A stretch of DNA of 64,000 bases. Origin: Brenneria salicis ATCC 15712 = DSM 30166. Its GTDB lineage: Bacteria; Pseudomonadota; Gammaproteobacteria; Enterobacterales; Enterobacteriaceae. Position 1 is the stretch's first letter, and every line of letters begins with the position of its first letter. Shown piece after piece: positions 55,264 through 64,000 of this stretch. The stretch is taken from contig NZ_QNRY01000018.1 of the NCBI RefSeq assembly GCF_003315515.1, forward strand, positions 1 to 64,000, read 5' to 3'. Below the pieces are notes generated by a model that was not told where the DNA came from, made no database searches, and worked only from the letters and a program-made list of their open reading frames with translations. The position numbers and the translations under genes were made by a program.

Positions 55264-56055
55264 ATGAATAAAATTACCCGGCAGCAGTTACATTCATTAC
55301 AGGTCAGCCCGCGGATTTACCGCTGGTTCCTGCGGCGTTTCCCGCAAGGCGGAGATTATCAGGCTGTTCATCATGCGCTGATGTGCGATGGTTATATCGA
55401 ATGGCTGGAAAGCCTGGTGGAATACAGCTATGCGCTCAGCTTCGATACCCCCGCGTTTATCGCGCAGGAAATGCAGACCACGCAAACGATGGTGACGCAG
55501 TTGACTACGGGCGGCAACGGTATCGTTCAGGTCAACGCTCGCTGTCCCGTCGCTAAACCCGCGGCGAATCCCTATGGGGTGCAATTCGCCACCGGCGATG
55601 CCGCGCTGGATATCGGCTGCATCGGGCCGCACAGCCAGATTGCGCTGTCTGGCGCGAACAATTTTATGGGCAATAGCGGCGACGGCGCCGGCATCGCCAG
55701 CGTCGGTTACGCCGGCCAACTGGTCAACGCCGGTTTCGCGGTGAGGATCAGCAATAGCGGCTCCCGCTGTCGGATTGGCAATCTGGGCGGGCGGGCGCGC
55801 ATCAGCAACAGCGGAAACGCGGCGAAAATCAGCAGCGGCGACGACGTTTCAATCAACATGACAGGGGAAAACGCGGTGCTGCTCTCCTCCGGCAAGGTGA
55901 ATACGCTGATACTGGGGAAAGGCGGTTGCGCGGCATTGAGCTACCACGATGGCGTCCGCACCCGGTTTCTGGTGGTCTACGAAGGGGAAAACGGCATCAT
56001 GGCGGGCGTAAAATACCGGATTAACAGCGCGTTTGCGCTGGAAGCCGATGAGTAA
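55264..56055 (+). CDS. ydhT: YdhT-like protein with C-terminal solenoid repeats
   Basis: 263 aa. The N-terminal 80 residues (NKITRQQLHSLQVSPRIYRWFLRRFPQGGDYQ start, as in E. coli YdhT) are helical. The C-terminal half is a run of short glycine-turn repeats: GNSGDGAGI, VGYAGQLV, ISNSGSRCR, IGNLGGRAR, ISNSGNAAK, suggesting a beta-solenoid. Function unknown. The start at 55264 fits the homologue; an upstream ATG at 55204 lies inside ydhU. Last gene of the operon. Confidence 0.85.
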   Translation: MNKITRQQLHSLQVSPRIYRWFLRRFPQGGDYQAVHHALMCDGYIEWLESLVEYSYALSFDTPAFIAQEMQTTQTMVTQLTTGGNGIVQVNARCPVAKPAANPYGVQFATGDAALDIGCIGPHSQIALSGANNFMGNSGDGAGIASVGYAGQLVNAGFAVRISNSGSRCRIGNLGGRARISNSGNAAKISSGDDVSINMTGENAVLLSSGKVNTLILGKGGCAALSYHDGVRTRFLVVYEGENGIMAGVKYRINSAFALEADE

Positions 56056-56057
56056 CG

Positions 56058-56077
56058 ACCGGCCTGCGCAGGCCGGT
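56058..56077. terminator. Terminator of the ydh operon
   Basis: A 20-bp perfect palindrome built from ACCGGCCTGC and its complement, 3 nt after the ydhT stop, followed by TTTG. Strong stem; also positioned to serve the convergent glgP. Confidence 0.65.
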
Positions 56078-56170
56078 TTGTCAGCGATAGATTTACCGAT
56101 AATGGTATCGATAAGTTCAGCGCTATTGGGTGCGCGGAAATCACCTTGCGGCTTTGGCGGAACGGGGCCG

Positions 56171-58618
56171 CTATAACCGTATCGGCTTGATATTCCAGAT
56201 TTCCTGCGCATATTCGGCGATAGTGCGATCGGAAGAAAAATAGCCCATGTTGGCGATATTATGCGCCGTGCAGCGCGCCCACTCTTCTTCGTGGCGATAA
56301 AGCTCATCCACCCGATCCTGCGTATCGACATAGCTGCGATAGTCGGCCAGCAGTTGATAGTAATCGCCAAAGTTCACCAGTGAATCAAACAAATCACTGT
56401 AACGTCTGGGATCGTCCGGGCTGAATAATCCCGTCGCAATCTGCGTTAACACCCGGTGCAACTCTTCATCACTGTCGTAGAACTGGCGCGGGTTATAGCC
56501 GTTTTTGCGCAGTTCCTCCACTTCATCCGCCGTGTTGCCGAAGATAAACATATTTTCATCGCCGATGTGTTCCAGCATTTCTACATTGGCGCCATCCCGC
56601 GTACCGATGGTCAAAGCGCCGTTTAATGCAAATTTCATGTTGCTGGTGCCGGACGCCTCAGTCCCCGCCAGCGAGATCTGCTCGGAGAGATCCGCCGCCG
56701 GAATAATGATCTGCGCCAGACTCACGCTATAGTTCGGGATAAACACCACTTTCAGCCGATCGTGCAGCGCCGAATCGTTATTGACCACCTTGGCGACATC
56801 ATTGATCAAATTGATAATGTGTTTCGCCATGTAATAAGCGGAGGCCGCTTTCCCGGCGAAAATCGCCACGCGCGGCACGCGCTCGACGTCGGGATCATCC
56901 TTGATGCGGTTATACAGCGTGATGATGTGCAGCACATTGAGTAACTGCCGTTTGTATTCATGAATACGTTTGATCTGTACATCGAACAGCGCTTCAGGGT
57001 CCACCACAATATTCAGGTTTTCGGCGATGTAACTCGCCAGACGCGCTTTGTTCTCCAGCTTGACCTGGCGGATTTTTTGAATAAAGGCTGGGTAATCAAT
57101 ATGCTGTTTAAGTTCGCTCAACTGGCTCAAATCAGTGCGCCAGTTGTGTCCGATGGTATCATCCAGCAGCCTGGACAGCGGACGGTTTGCTAGCGCCAGC
57201 CAGCGACGCGGTGTCACGCCATTGGTCTTGTTGCAGAAGCGATTAGGGAAAAGTTTGGCGAAATCGGCAAACAGCGACTGCACCATCAGATCCGAATGCA
57301 GTTCCGATACGCCATTCACCTTGTGACTGGCCACCACCGCCAGCCAAGCCATACGCACCCGGCGCCCGTTGGTTTCCTCAATGATGGAGACGCGGGCCAG
57401 CAGGTCATTATCCCCTAGGGCCTGCTGCTGCACATATTCCAGAAAGTTTTCGTTAATCTCGAAAATCAATTGCAGATGACGCGGCAGGATCTTGCCCAGC
57501 ATACCCACCGGCCAGGTTTCCAGCGCTTCCTGCATTAACGTATGGTTGGTATAGGAGAAGACGCTGCTCACCACCGTCCATGCATCCTGCCATTTAAATT
57601 TATGTTCGTCGATCAGCAACCGCATCAACTCAGGGATGGCCAGCACCGGGTGGGTATCGTTCAGGTGGATGGCGAATTTTTCCGCCAGATTATCGTAGGT
57701 TTTGTGCATCATCCAGTGACGGTTGAGAATGTCCTGCACCGTGGCGGAAACCAGAAAATACTCCTGTCGCAGACGCAACTCACGCCCGGAATAGGTTGAA
57801 TCGTCGGGATACAAGACGCGCGACACATTCTCCGAGTGGTTTTTATCTTCCACCGCCGCGAAGTAATCCCCCTGGTTGAATTTACCCAGATTGATTTCAT
57901 TACTGGCTTGCGCCGACCACAGCCGCAACGTATTGGTCGCATCCGTATCAAAACCGGGAATGATCTGATCGTAAGCGCATGCCACCACCTCTTCGGTTTC
58001 CAGCCAGCGGGCTTTGCTCCCTTCCTGCTGCACGCGTCCGCCGAAACGAACTTTGTAACGCGTGCTGTGACGCGGAAACTCCCACGCATTGCCGTATTCC
58101 AGCCAGTAATCCGGCGATTCGGCCTGTCGTCCGTCCACAATGTTCTGCTTGAACATGCCGTATTCATAACGAATACCGTAGCCGCGTCCCGGCAACGCCA
58201 TCGTCGCCAGCGAATCCAGAAAACAGGCGGCCAGTCGGCCCAGACCACCGTTGCCCAGACCGGGATCGGTCTCCTCCTGCAACAAATCATCCAATTCCAA
58301 TCCCATATCATCCAGCGCGGCCTTCAGATCGTCGTACAATCCCATCGCCAGCAACGCATTGGACAGCGTTCGTCCCAGCAAAAACTCCATAGAGAGGTAG
58401 TAAACCTGACGGACATCCTGCGAAAGTTGCGCCCGATTGGAGCGGAGCCATCGCTCCACCATGCGGTCACGCACCGCCAGCAGCGTGGCGTTCAGCCAGT
58501 CATGCTGGGTGGCGATGGACGGATCTTTACCCACGGCAAACATGAGTTTGTAAGCGATTGAATGTTTCAGCGCTTCCACGCTGAGCGTTGGTGAAGTATA
58601 GAGAAACGGAGAGTTCAT
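56171..58618 (-). CDS. glgP: Glycogen/maltodextrin phosphorylase GlgP
   Basis: 815 aa PLP enzyme releasing glucose 1-phosphate from glycogen. Nearly colinear with E. coli Glg[55 protein letters not shown] and the PLP lysine in [14 protein letters not shown]. The start at 58618 (MNSPFLYTS) is by homology; a ribosome site (GGGA, 10 nt) is weak. It follows glgA by 22 nt, the normal glgC-A-P order. With glgC broken upstream, its natural substrate may be scarce. Confidence 0.96.
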   Translation of the reverse strand: MNSPFLYTSPTLSVEALKHSIAYKLMFAVGKDPSIATQHDWLNATLLAVRDRMVERWLRSNRAQLSQDVRQVYYLSMEFLLGRTLSNALLAMGLYDDLKAALDDMGLELDDLLQEETDPGLGNGGLGRLAACFLDSLATMALPGRGYGIRYEYGMFKQNIVDGRQAESPDYWLEYGNAWEFPRHSTRYKVRFGGRVQQEGSKARWLETEEVVACAYDQIIPGFDTDATNTLRLWSAQASNEINLGKFNQGDYFAAVEDKNHSENVSRVLYPDDSTYSGRELRLRQEYFLVSATVQDILNRHWMMHKTYDNLAEKFAIHLNDTHPVLAIPELMRLLIDEHKFKWQDAWTVVSSVFSYTNHTLMQEALETWPVGMLGKILPRHLQLIFEINENFLEYVQQQALGDNDLLARVSIIEETNGRRVRMAWLAVVASHKVNGVSELHSDLMVQSLFADFAKLFPNRFCNKTNGVTPRRWLALANRPLSRLLDDTIGHNWRTDLSQLSELKQHIDYPAFIQKIRQVKLENKARLASYIAENLNIVVDPEALFDVQIKRIHEYKRQLLNVLHIITLYNRIKDDPDVERVPRVAIFAGKAASAYYMAKHIINLINDVAKVVNNDSALHDRLKVVFIPNYSVSLAQIIIPAADLSEQISLAGTEASGTSNMKFALNGALTIGTRDGANVEMLEHIGDENMFIFGNTADEVEELRKNGYNPRQFYDSDEELHRVLTQIATGLFSPDDPRRYSDLFDSLVNFGDYYQLLADYRSYVDTQDRVDELYRHEEEWARCTAHNIANMGYFSSDRTIAEYAQEIWNIKPIRL

Positions 58619-58640
58619 AGTATTCATTCCCAAGAGAGTG

Positions 58641-60074
58641 TCACCATAAGCGTTGATACAGCGCACGATAGGCCTGAGCAGCTACCTGCCAGCTGAAATC
58701 CATCGCCATCGCCTGGCGTTGGACGTAACGCCACAGCGATGGACGCGACCACAGTACAAACACACGACGAATCGCTCTGGAGAGCGAACCCACATTACAG
58801 TCATTAAACACAAAGCCACTTGCCAACCCGTCCGCCAGATTTTCCAGCGAACAGTCCGAGACGGTATCAGCCAACCCGCCAGTGCGACGCACTAACGGCA
58901 AGGTTCCGTATTTCAATCCGTAAAGCTGCGTTAACCCGCAAGGCTCAAACCGGCTGGGCACCATGATGACATCCGCTCCGCCGATAATGCGGTGCGAGAA
59001 CGCCTCGTGATAACCAATCTGTACGCCGACCTGACCATGATGCTTCGCGGCGGCGGCCAGAAACCCCTCCTGCAAATCGGCATCACCCGCGCCCAACACC
59101 ACCAGTTGTCCGCCCTGTTCCAGCAAATCCGGTACGGCGCTCAATGCGATATCCAACCCTTTCTGGCTGGTCAGACGGCTGACGATGGCAAACACCGGCG
59201 CCTTGTCATCGACTTTCAGTCCCATCGACGTTTGCAGGTACCGTTTGTTCTCCGCTTTATTGGCCAACACATCACGATTGTAGTGGCTGGTTAATAAATG
59301 ATCATGCGCGGGGTTCCAGATCGCATCGTCCACCCCGTTGAGAATGCCGGACAACCGCCCTTCCTCTTCACGGGTTCGCAATAAACCTTCCATGCCATAG
59401 CCATAAGCCGGCAGCGTGATTTCATGCGCGTAAGTCGGGCTGACGGTGGTGACATGATCAGCGTAAAACAGTCCCGCTTTGAGATAGGAAATCTGTCCGT
59501 GGAACTCCAGGCCATAAATCTGGAAGAATGACGGCGGAAGCTGGATCTCCGCCATATGACGGGCGTTAAACAGCCCCTGATAGGCCAGATTGTGCACGGT
59601 AAATACCGATTTTGCCGGACGGTGGCGCGCCGCCAGATAAGCGCAAGTCAACCCCGCGTGCCAGTCATGGGCGTGAACGACATCCGGGCGCCAGTAATGA
59701 TCGCGCCCGCAAGCCAACTCGCAGCCAATCCACCCCAGCAACGCAAAGCGCAAGTAGTTATCCGCATAGGCATAGAGCGCCGGATCGTGATAAGGGCTGC
59801 CCGCGCGGGCATACAAACCCGGCGCGTCAATCAGATAGATGTCGACCCCGTTAAAGTGACCAATCAGTAATGTGACGCGCCCGGCAAACGTGTCCAGTTC
59901 GCACACCACCTGGGTATTCGCAATCCCTTTTTTCAGATCGGGAAACGCCGGCAACAGCACCCGGATATCCATTCCCGCGGCAATCTGCGCCGCCGGCAAC
60001 GCCCCGGCGACATCCGCCAGTCCGCCGGTTTTCAATAATGGAAATAGCTCCGAACAAACGTGTAATACCCGCAT
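58641..60074 (-). CDS. glgA: Glycogen synthase GlgA
   Basis: 477 aa GT5 glycosyltransferase elongating glycogen from ADP-glucose. ADP-glucose-binding KTGGLADV at residues 15-22, [19 protein letters not shown] and [21 protein letters not shown] are all intact. The start at 60074 has AGGAG 5 nt upstream, better than 60077. Its donor is made by GlgC, only the tail of which remains 44 nt upstream. Transcription may now begin inside or beyond the phage remnant. Confidence 0.95.
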   Translation of the reverse strand: MRVLHVCSELFPLLKTGGLADVAGALPAAQIAAGMDIRVLLPAFPDLKKGIANTQVVCELDTFAGRVTLLIGHFNGVDIYLIDAPGLYARAGSPYHDPALYAYADNYLRFALLGWIGCELACGRDHYWRPDVVHAHDWHAGLTCAYLAARHRPAKSVFTVHNLAYQGLFNARHMAEIQLPPSFFQIYGLEFHGQISYLKAGLFYADHVTTVSPTYAHEITLPAYGYGMEGLLRTREEEGRLSGILNGVDDAIWNPAHDHLLTSHYNRDVLANKAENKRYLQTSMGLKVDDKAPVFAIVSRLTSQKGLDIALSAVPDLLEQGGQLVVLGAGDADLQEGFLAAAAKHHGQVGVQIGYHEAFSHRIIGGADVIMVPSRFEPCGLTQLYGLKYGTLPLVRRTGGLADTVSDCSLENLADGLASGFVFNDCNVGSLSRAIRRVFVLWSRPSLWRYVQRQAMAMDFSWQVAAQAYRALYQRLW

Positions 60075-60118
60075 CATTACTCCTGTTTGTTACGATGGAT
60101 GTTTTAGCATGATGATGA

Positions 60119-60244
60119 TTACCGTTTTTCCAGCATCGCCCTCGTCACCAGAACAATCCCTTCCGGCGAACGATAAAAACGGCGGCTGTCTTCATCCGCG
60201 TTCTCGCCGACAACCGTGCCCTCCGGGAGTTGGCACGCGCGGGC
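60119..60244 (-). pseudogene. glgC: glgC 3' fragment (last 41 codons)
   Basis: Reverse-strand reading [17 protein letters not shown] then [20 protein letters not shown] to the stop at 60119 matches the C-terminus of E. coli glucose-1-phosphate adenylyltransferase ([36 protein letters not shown]). About 390 upstream codons are missing: at 60242-60246 the sequence passes into phage terminase in another frame. The ADP-glucose-forming step is therefore broken at this locus, unless the 5' part survives beyond the prophage or another copy exists. Confidence 0.88.
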
Positions 60245-61178
60245 GAACAACAGGTCGTTCATCGGGCATAGCCCGCTCAATCCACACGCCGGGGATACAC
60301 ACCCCATTACCGTCACGCGGAATGGCGTCTAGCTCTTCACGCATTGCCGCTTTACGTGGGCCGTATGCATTACGGATACGTTCGTACCAGGTCTTTTTCC
60401 CTGCGACCGTCGCTTGTTCTCCTTTCATCACGCAGACGCGTTCATAGAGTCCGTTGCCGACAGCATCATCGAATGTCACCGTAAATACTGCTGCATCATC
60501 ACCGTATCGGCCCTCTTCGATATCCTTGTGGAACTGGTAGAACGGGTTGTTTTTTCCATTCTCAGAACTGATCACCACAATTTTTCCGCCCCAGATCAGC
60601 AGAGCGGTGGCGGCATCAAGCACGCCCTGAACATCCGGGTGGAATGCCGCCTCATCGATAATCACAACCCCCTGCAAACCACGAATATTTGCAGGACGAG
60701 AAGACAGAGCCGTAACCTGGAAACCACTGGCGAACCGAACACGGTACGCTGTTATCTGGCGGGTATTTCCTTGTTCGTCCTGATCTTCAAATAAAAACTC
60801 TTCGATACTTGAAATCGCCTGTGCTTGCTGCTGGGCAATGACTCGACCAAATTTCGCCACATAGCCAATGAACTCCAACCCTTTCTCTTTGGTGTCCCCA
60901 ATGTAGTAAACGTTGTTACCACCGGCTGATTTTCTGGCACCAGCTATCAGAGTGGAATTCAGCCCCCAGGCGAACGTGATCCCCGTTCGCCGACCTTTAG
61001 GGATAGCGAGAATAGAAACATCCAGCTTCAGGCATTCAATCTGGTGCGCCATTAGCACACCGTCGGCCAACGGGTTGAACGCAAATGGTATATCACGGGC
61101 GCGAGCGGGCAGTTCATCCCATTCGACAACACGTACCGTTGACGCTAACGGTTTCATCGCCTGTGGCTGGCTCATCAT
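60192..61178 (-). pseudogene. Mu gp28-like terminase large subunit, 3'-truncated
   Basis: Open frame of 328 codons. About 310 are phage-derived; the final 18 (after DERPVV) are glgC DNA read out of frame. ATPase motifs remain: PKGRRTGITF (Walker A region, near 60) and GVVIIDEAAF (Walker B, near 170), then VVISSENGKNNPF. The C-terminal nuclease domain of these proteins of over 500 aa is absent, so packaging would fail. The start overlaps the gp27-like stop (ATGATG). Confidence 0.85.
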
Positions 61179-61726
61179 TTAATCCCCAGCACGCGTTCGC
61201 GCCAGAACTGCACCTGCTCTTCACTTAATCCTTGCGCACTGGCGACATGTTCAAGATTCTCTTGCTGCTCTTGCAATAAGCGCTCACGCGCGGTGCGTTC
61301 AATCTCCTTACGCTCGTCGAGAGAGGCTTTTCGCGCCTGTAATACGTCTTTAGCGGCACGAGCAAGATGGCGAACGGTATCGATATCGGGATTTTCTTCG
61401 GCCTGAGCTGCAAAGGTCGCATGGGTAGTGAGCGTCGTGACAGCCTGCACCATCAGCGCACCGGCTTTCTCGTCCGGGTTTTCGCCCAGTTCACTGACCA
61501 GCAGCCGTGCCATCTGGTCTTGTTCACGCATACGGGACACGACTTGCTCAAATGACTGTTTATAGCGGCCTAGTGCGCTACGTGAAGGGGTGTCGTCTGC
61601 GTTGGGGAAATGCTGGCGAATGTCAGCGATCAACTCATCGAGCGTCAGGGCATCTTCTCGCAGTCGCCGTTCGATGTGTGAACGGACATCATTTGGTAAC
61701 TTGTGAATTGTGGATTTACGGCCCAT
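61175..61726 (-). CDS. Mu gp27-like protein (DUF3486), putative small terminase
   Basis: 183 aa, helical. Starts MGRKSTIHKLPNDVRSHIERRL, the DUF3486 hallmark, with a helix-turn-helix-like region (TLDELIADIRQHFP, PSRSALGRYKQ) and a long C-terminal coiled coil rich in Glu/Gln/Arg. It sits directly before the terminase large subunit, where Mu has gp27. Probably DNA-recognition partner in packaging. Confidence 0.85.
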   Translation of the reverse strand: MGRKSTIHKLPNDVRSHIERRLREDALTLDELIADIRQHFPNADDTPSRSALGRYKQSFEQVVSRMREQDQMARLLVSELGENPDEKAGALMVQAVTTLTTHATFAAQAEENPDIDTVRHLARAAKDVLQARKASLDERKEIERTARERLLQEQQENLEHVASAQGLSEEQVQFWRERVLGIK

Positions 61727-61730
61727 AACA

Positions 61731-62036
61731 TCATCCCCCCGCGCCGGGGCGTTTTACACCGGGGATAATCGCACGGCCAGCTGCTGCATCTGCGCCACGT
61801 TCTGTCAGCCTGGCGACTAATACAGTCTCGATATCGTCAACGGTGACGAGCCCTTGTTCTTCAAGCCAACGCAATTCAGATTTGACCTGGTCGCGGCTGG
61901 GTGCATGGCCATAACGGGTTAACGCGGAGTAAATCACAGAGCTATTGCTGCTGTAGCTGGGCATTTCAGACAAAAAACGCAAAATGACCAGACGCTGATC
62001 CTCGCGTAAAAAATTGGCAAAATTATTACTCACCAT
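61731..62036 (-). CDS. Mu gp26-like small winged-helix phage protein
   Basis: 101 aa. NNFANFLREDQRLVILRFLSEMP, then SSVIYSALTRYGHAPSRDQVKSELRWLEEQGLV looks like an ArsR/winged-helix domain. It resembles the VpaChn25_0724-type phage family as remembered. Position between DUF2730 and DUF3486 genes matches Mu-like phages. Precise role unknown. Confidence 0.75.
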   Translation of the reverse strand: MVSNNFANFLREDQRLVILRFLSEMPSYSSNSSVIYSALTRYGHAPSRDQVKSELRWLEEQGLVTVDDIETVLVARLTERGADAAAGRAIIPGVKRPGAGG

Positions 62037-62044
62037 GCCCTCGC

Positions 62045-62347
62045 TTATTTGTTCTGAAGTAGATAGTCATTGATAGTTTCGGTACGACGTGAAATAGCCG
62101 TTATTTGCTCAGCCAATCCTTTCAAACTGGCTTCTGTACGGCTCAGATTGCTGATCAAGTCGGTGATTTGTGCCTGCGTGGGAACTTGCTTCACCTGCGC
62201 TTCCAGCGTCGTGATGCGGGTGCGCAGCTCCAGCAATTCCTGTTGACTCGCTGACTGGCGACCTATTAGCCAGGTATAGACACCGACAACGGCCATCAAA
62301 GCCCATTGCAGAAACTGCCAGTTGAAGCTCAGATCATTTATTCCCAC
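62045..62347 (-). CDS. DUF2730-type phage membrane protein
   Basis: 100 aa. One N-terminal transmembrane helix (WQFLQWALMAVVGVYTWLIG) then a coiled coil (LLELRTRITTLEAQVKQV, LKGLAEQITAISRRTETIN). The start is GTG 62347 with GGGAGG 5 nt upstream; the longer frame to 62431 has no ribosome site and overlaps Rz1. Matches the DUF2730 proteins of Mu-like phages in place and size. Confidence 0.75.
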   Translation of the reverse strand: MGINDLSFNWQFLQWALMAVVGVYTWLIGRQSASQQELLELRTRITTLEAQVKQVPTQAQITDLISNLSRTEASLKGLAEQITAISRRTETINDYLLQNK

Positions 62348-62618
62348 AGTCGCCTCCCTGGGCGCATTTGATAACGTCAAACAATCGGCCAGCACAGATC
62401 CCGTACTGGTCATAAAGCTGTTTTTGCGCAATGGCCATGTCGTCCATGCTGTTACTGGCCGCTGCCACCGGACGCTCGCACGGCACTGCCAGACTCGCGG
62501 GTAATACCGGTTGTGGCTGCGGTTGCGGCGCGTTCGCGTGCGGCGGCGATCTGCTGCATGACGTCAGCGTCAAACATGCACCGAACACGGCTGTTAGCTG
62601 TCTTTTTGAGAGCGGCAC
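62334..62618 (-). CDS. Rz1-like outer-membrane spanin lipoprotein
   Basis: 94 aa. Lipobox LTSC at residues 18-21, then a proline-rich stretch (PQPQPQPVLP). It is nested in another frame over the 3' end of Rz (62452-62618) and extends beyond it, the usual Rz/Rz1 architecture. It would pair with Rz to fuse inner and outer membranes at lysis. Confidence 0.8.
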   Translation of the reverse strand: MPLSKRQLTAVFGACLTLTSCSRSPPHANAPQPQPQPVLPASLAVPCERPVAAASNSMDDMAIAQKQLYDQYGICAGRLFDVIKCAQGGDCGNK

Positions 62619-62895
62619 GGATGGCCTCCGTTGATTGTTCGTCCGCTGCCTGGCGGGCGTTGATTTGTTGTGCCAGTTGCTGACTGGCGAGATTAGCGTT
62701 GGCGGTGAGTTCGCGAGTACCCGCGATGAAATCGTTTAGTGCGCCAGCGGCCTGCTGGGTTTCGGCGCGGGATTGCGTCAGTTGAGTATCTGCCACGCCG
62801 CGCTCGTAACCGCTGCTGTGAATTGCCCACACTGTCCCTGCAATCAGCACCGCCCATATCAGATATCGGGCAAAAACTTTTAGAAGATCAGTCAT
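62452..62895 (-). CDS. Rz-like inner-membrane spanin
   Basis: 147 aa. An N-terminal transmembrane anchor (YLIWAVLIAGTVWAI) is followed by a periplasmic coiled coil (TQLTQSRAETQQAAGALNDFI, ASQQLAQQINARQ). The start at 62895 gives the proper spanin length; the open frame upstream to 63399 only shadows the transglycosylase. Overlaps the endolysin by 8 nt. Confidence 0.8.
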   Translation of the reverse strand: MTDLLKVFARYLIWAVLIAGTVWAIHSSGYERGVADTQLTQSRAETQQAAGALNDFIAGTRELTANANLASQQLAQQINARQAADEQSTEAIRAALKKTANSRVRCMFDADVMQQIAAARERAATAATTGITRESGSAVRASGGSGQ

Positions 62896-63514
62896 CGCAC
62901 ACTCCCAGGCCCCAGCCTGCATCCACGTACAGCGGTTGCCAGCGATGAATAATGCGGTCAGGGTAGCCGCGATTTTCGCGGAAATTTGCAGCAGAACGCC
63001 CGGCATTGACCCGCTCGACCTGATCCCAATAACGGGAATTGTCCAGCCCGCCAGTCGCTGCGAGTTTACGGTCACGCTGTACCCATCCCAGCCCACCGTT
63101 GTAGGCCGATAGCGTAAAAGCCATCCGATCACAGTCGCTGGCTGTGGCGCTAACACGCTGCCAGTGCCAGAGGTTGTAACGCACCAGTGCCCGCATTGCC
63201 CACGCCGGGTTATACGGCTGATTAGCTCCCAGCTCGGTAGGATAAATCCCGGCAATCCATTTCGACGTGGCAGGCATAAACTGCGCCAATCCAACGGCTC
63301 CAACAGGAGAGCGTGCGTTGGTTTTCCACGTTGATTCCTGATGAATTTGCGCCGCGAACGTAGCCACTGGCGCATCGAGACCCCAGACAGTACGGGCATT
63401 GCGCGTTAATTCGCTCTGGTAGCGGCGGGCATCGGTTGGGATATCCGCCAAAACAGGAGTGGTGTGGCACGCACTCAGCAGCAGTGATAGCAGGATTAGC
63501 GAACGCATCATCAC
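62888..63514 (-). CDS. SLT-type lytic transglycosylase, phage endolysin
   Basis: 208 aa. Signal/lipobox LLLSAC at residues 11-16, then an SLT domain with the catalytic glutamate in IHQESTWKTNARSPVGAVGLAQFMP and FTLSAYNGG. It cleaves murein. A lipoprotein signal suggests export by Sec and membrane tethering rather than passage through a holin. Overlaps the holin-like gene by 4 nt. Confidence 0.88.
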   Translation of the reverse strand: MMMRSLILLSLLLSACHTTPVLADIPTDARRYQSELTRNARTVWGLDAPVATFAAQIHQESTWKTNARSPVGAVGLAQFMPATSKWIAGIYPTELGANQPYNPAWAMRALVRYNLWHWQRVSATASDCDRMAFTLSAYNGGLGWVQRDRKLAATGGLDNSRYWDQVERVNAGRSAANFRENRGYPDRIIHRWQPLYVDAGWGLGVCDD

Positions 63515-63882
63515 AGCCCCAGCGTCACGCCCAGCACAACAGCTAGAACAATCAGCGCTCGTCGCAGCAGAACGGCGGCAAATACATGCTCGTAACCCGT
63601 CGCAATCGGGTATTCCGGTTCATTACGGCCACCGACACCAGGCACGGGTTTACCCTGTGTCTTTTTCCAGTCATCAATCAGATAACTTCCGGGGCTGGCA
63701 TAAGGGAACAAGGCACGGTCGAGGTGATAACCCAGCACCACAGCGACCGAGACCAGCGACAATTTATAAACGGTGACGCTGAGTTGGGCGGGTGAAACCA
63801 GCGCAATAACGATAAGTAACAAGATGGATAGGAGGATCCAGCTACGCAGACGATTTGGAAAAATTTTATTAATGATGAACAT
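63511..63882 (-). CDS. Holin-like phage membrane protein
   Basis: 123 aa, three hydrophobic segments (about 15-31, 38-55 and 100-122) separated by a hydrophilic loop (DDWKKTQGKPVPGVGGRNEPEY). Size, topology and position just before the endolysin support a holin role. First gene of the lysis block in the window; the 118 nt beyond it show no gene. Confidence 0.65.
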   Translation of the reverse strand: MFIINKIFPNRLRSWILLSILLLIVIALVSPAQLSVTVYKLSLVSVAVVLGYHLDRALFPYASPGSYLIDDWKKTQGKPVPGVGGRNEPEYPIATGYEHVFAAVLLRRALIVLAVVLGVTLGL

Positions 63883-64000
63883 GATGAGATTCCCTGGTGT
63901 TGAAAGAAATTACAACAAACAGGGACATTGTGATCGGGTACGGGCGGGATGTAATTTGCCCTCGGACAGATTATTTGATTGGCGTTGGCAACCAGAATGG

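Larger units (their letters stand above)
60242..64000 (-). mobile_element. Mu-like prophage remnant fused into glgC
   Basis: Eight reverse-strand genes in Mu late order: holin-like, lytic transglycosylase, Rz, Rz1, DUF2730, gp26-like winged helix, gp27-like, gp28-like terminase. The element continues past the window edge. On the glgC side it stops inside the terminase, so portal, head and tail genes and the phage end are missing. This is a deletion junction, not a phage terminus. Confidence 0.85.

Noticed and set aside
62896-63399. Upstream extension of the Rz frame to give a 315-aa protein
   Set aside because: The extra residues are an out-of-frame reading of the transglycosylase gene. The ATG at 62895 gives a normal spanin.

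Overview
The window reads as chromosomal DNA of a member of the Enterobacterales, probably a plant-associated relative such as Dickeya, Pectobacterium or Brenneria (an inference; no rRNA or marker gene is present). Its UlaRGABCDEF, GlpE, GlpD, GlgA, GlgP and YdhYVWXUT proteins are close to, but not the same as, the Escherichia coli ones as I remember them. It is an ordinary glpE / glpD / glgPA backbone loaded with accessory modules.

Layout. 1-112: edge of an apparent IS256-family element. 324-5506: operon for a carboxylate or sugar acid (DeoR-HTH/PfkB kinase fusion, DapA-family lyase, tripartite tricarboxylate-type transporter TctCBA). 5555-5878: glpE. 5980-12788: complete L-ascorbate regulon (ulaR, ulaG, ulaABCDEF). 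12839-43157: about 30 kb of purine and ureide catabolism: guanine deaminase, two xanthine-dehydrogenase-type enzymes of different architecture plus maturation factors, an ABC importer with two N-carbamoyl hydrolases, urate-to-allantoin genes (hpxO, hpxQ, hiuH), an RpiR regulator, an OprD-type porin, ssnA, ygfK, hyuA, ygeX and a YgeV-like sigma-54 activator. 43218-47356: two tandem orphan amino-acid-type binding proteins with a GGDEF-EAL protein. 47965-49464: glpD behind a clear GlpR operator. 50143-56055: a six-gene ydhYVWXUT-type aldehyde ferredoxin oxidoreductase operon. 56171-60074: glgP and glgA. 60119-64000: the last 41 codons of glgC fused to a truncated Mu-like prophage (holin-like, endolysin, Rz/Rz1, gp25-28-like genes).

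How it works together. Seven strong -24/-12 sigma-54 promoters (GG-N10-GC) and one weaker one precede the purine transcription units, and the one sigma-54 activator of the window lies among them. This suggests a single regulon that takes guanine and xanthine to urate, urate to allantoin through HpxO, HiuH and HpxQ, and in parallel runs a YgfK/SsnA/HyuA/YgeX route ending in 2,3-diaminopropionate cleavage. ygeW and ygeY, which accompany that set in E. coli, are absent; two carbamoyl hydrolases from unrelated families may replace them. glpE and glpD, divergent neighbours in E. coli, are about 42 kb apart here, so much of this cargo sits in what is elsewhere a short intergenic region.

Limits: everything was read by eye. 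Family assignments rest on motifs and remembered homologues, not on database searches.
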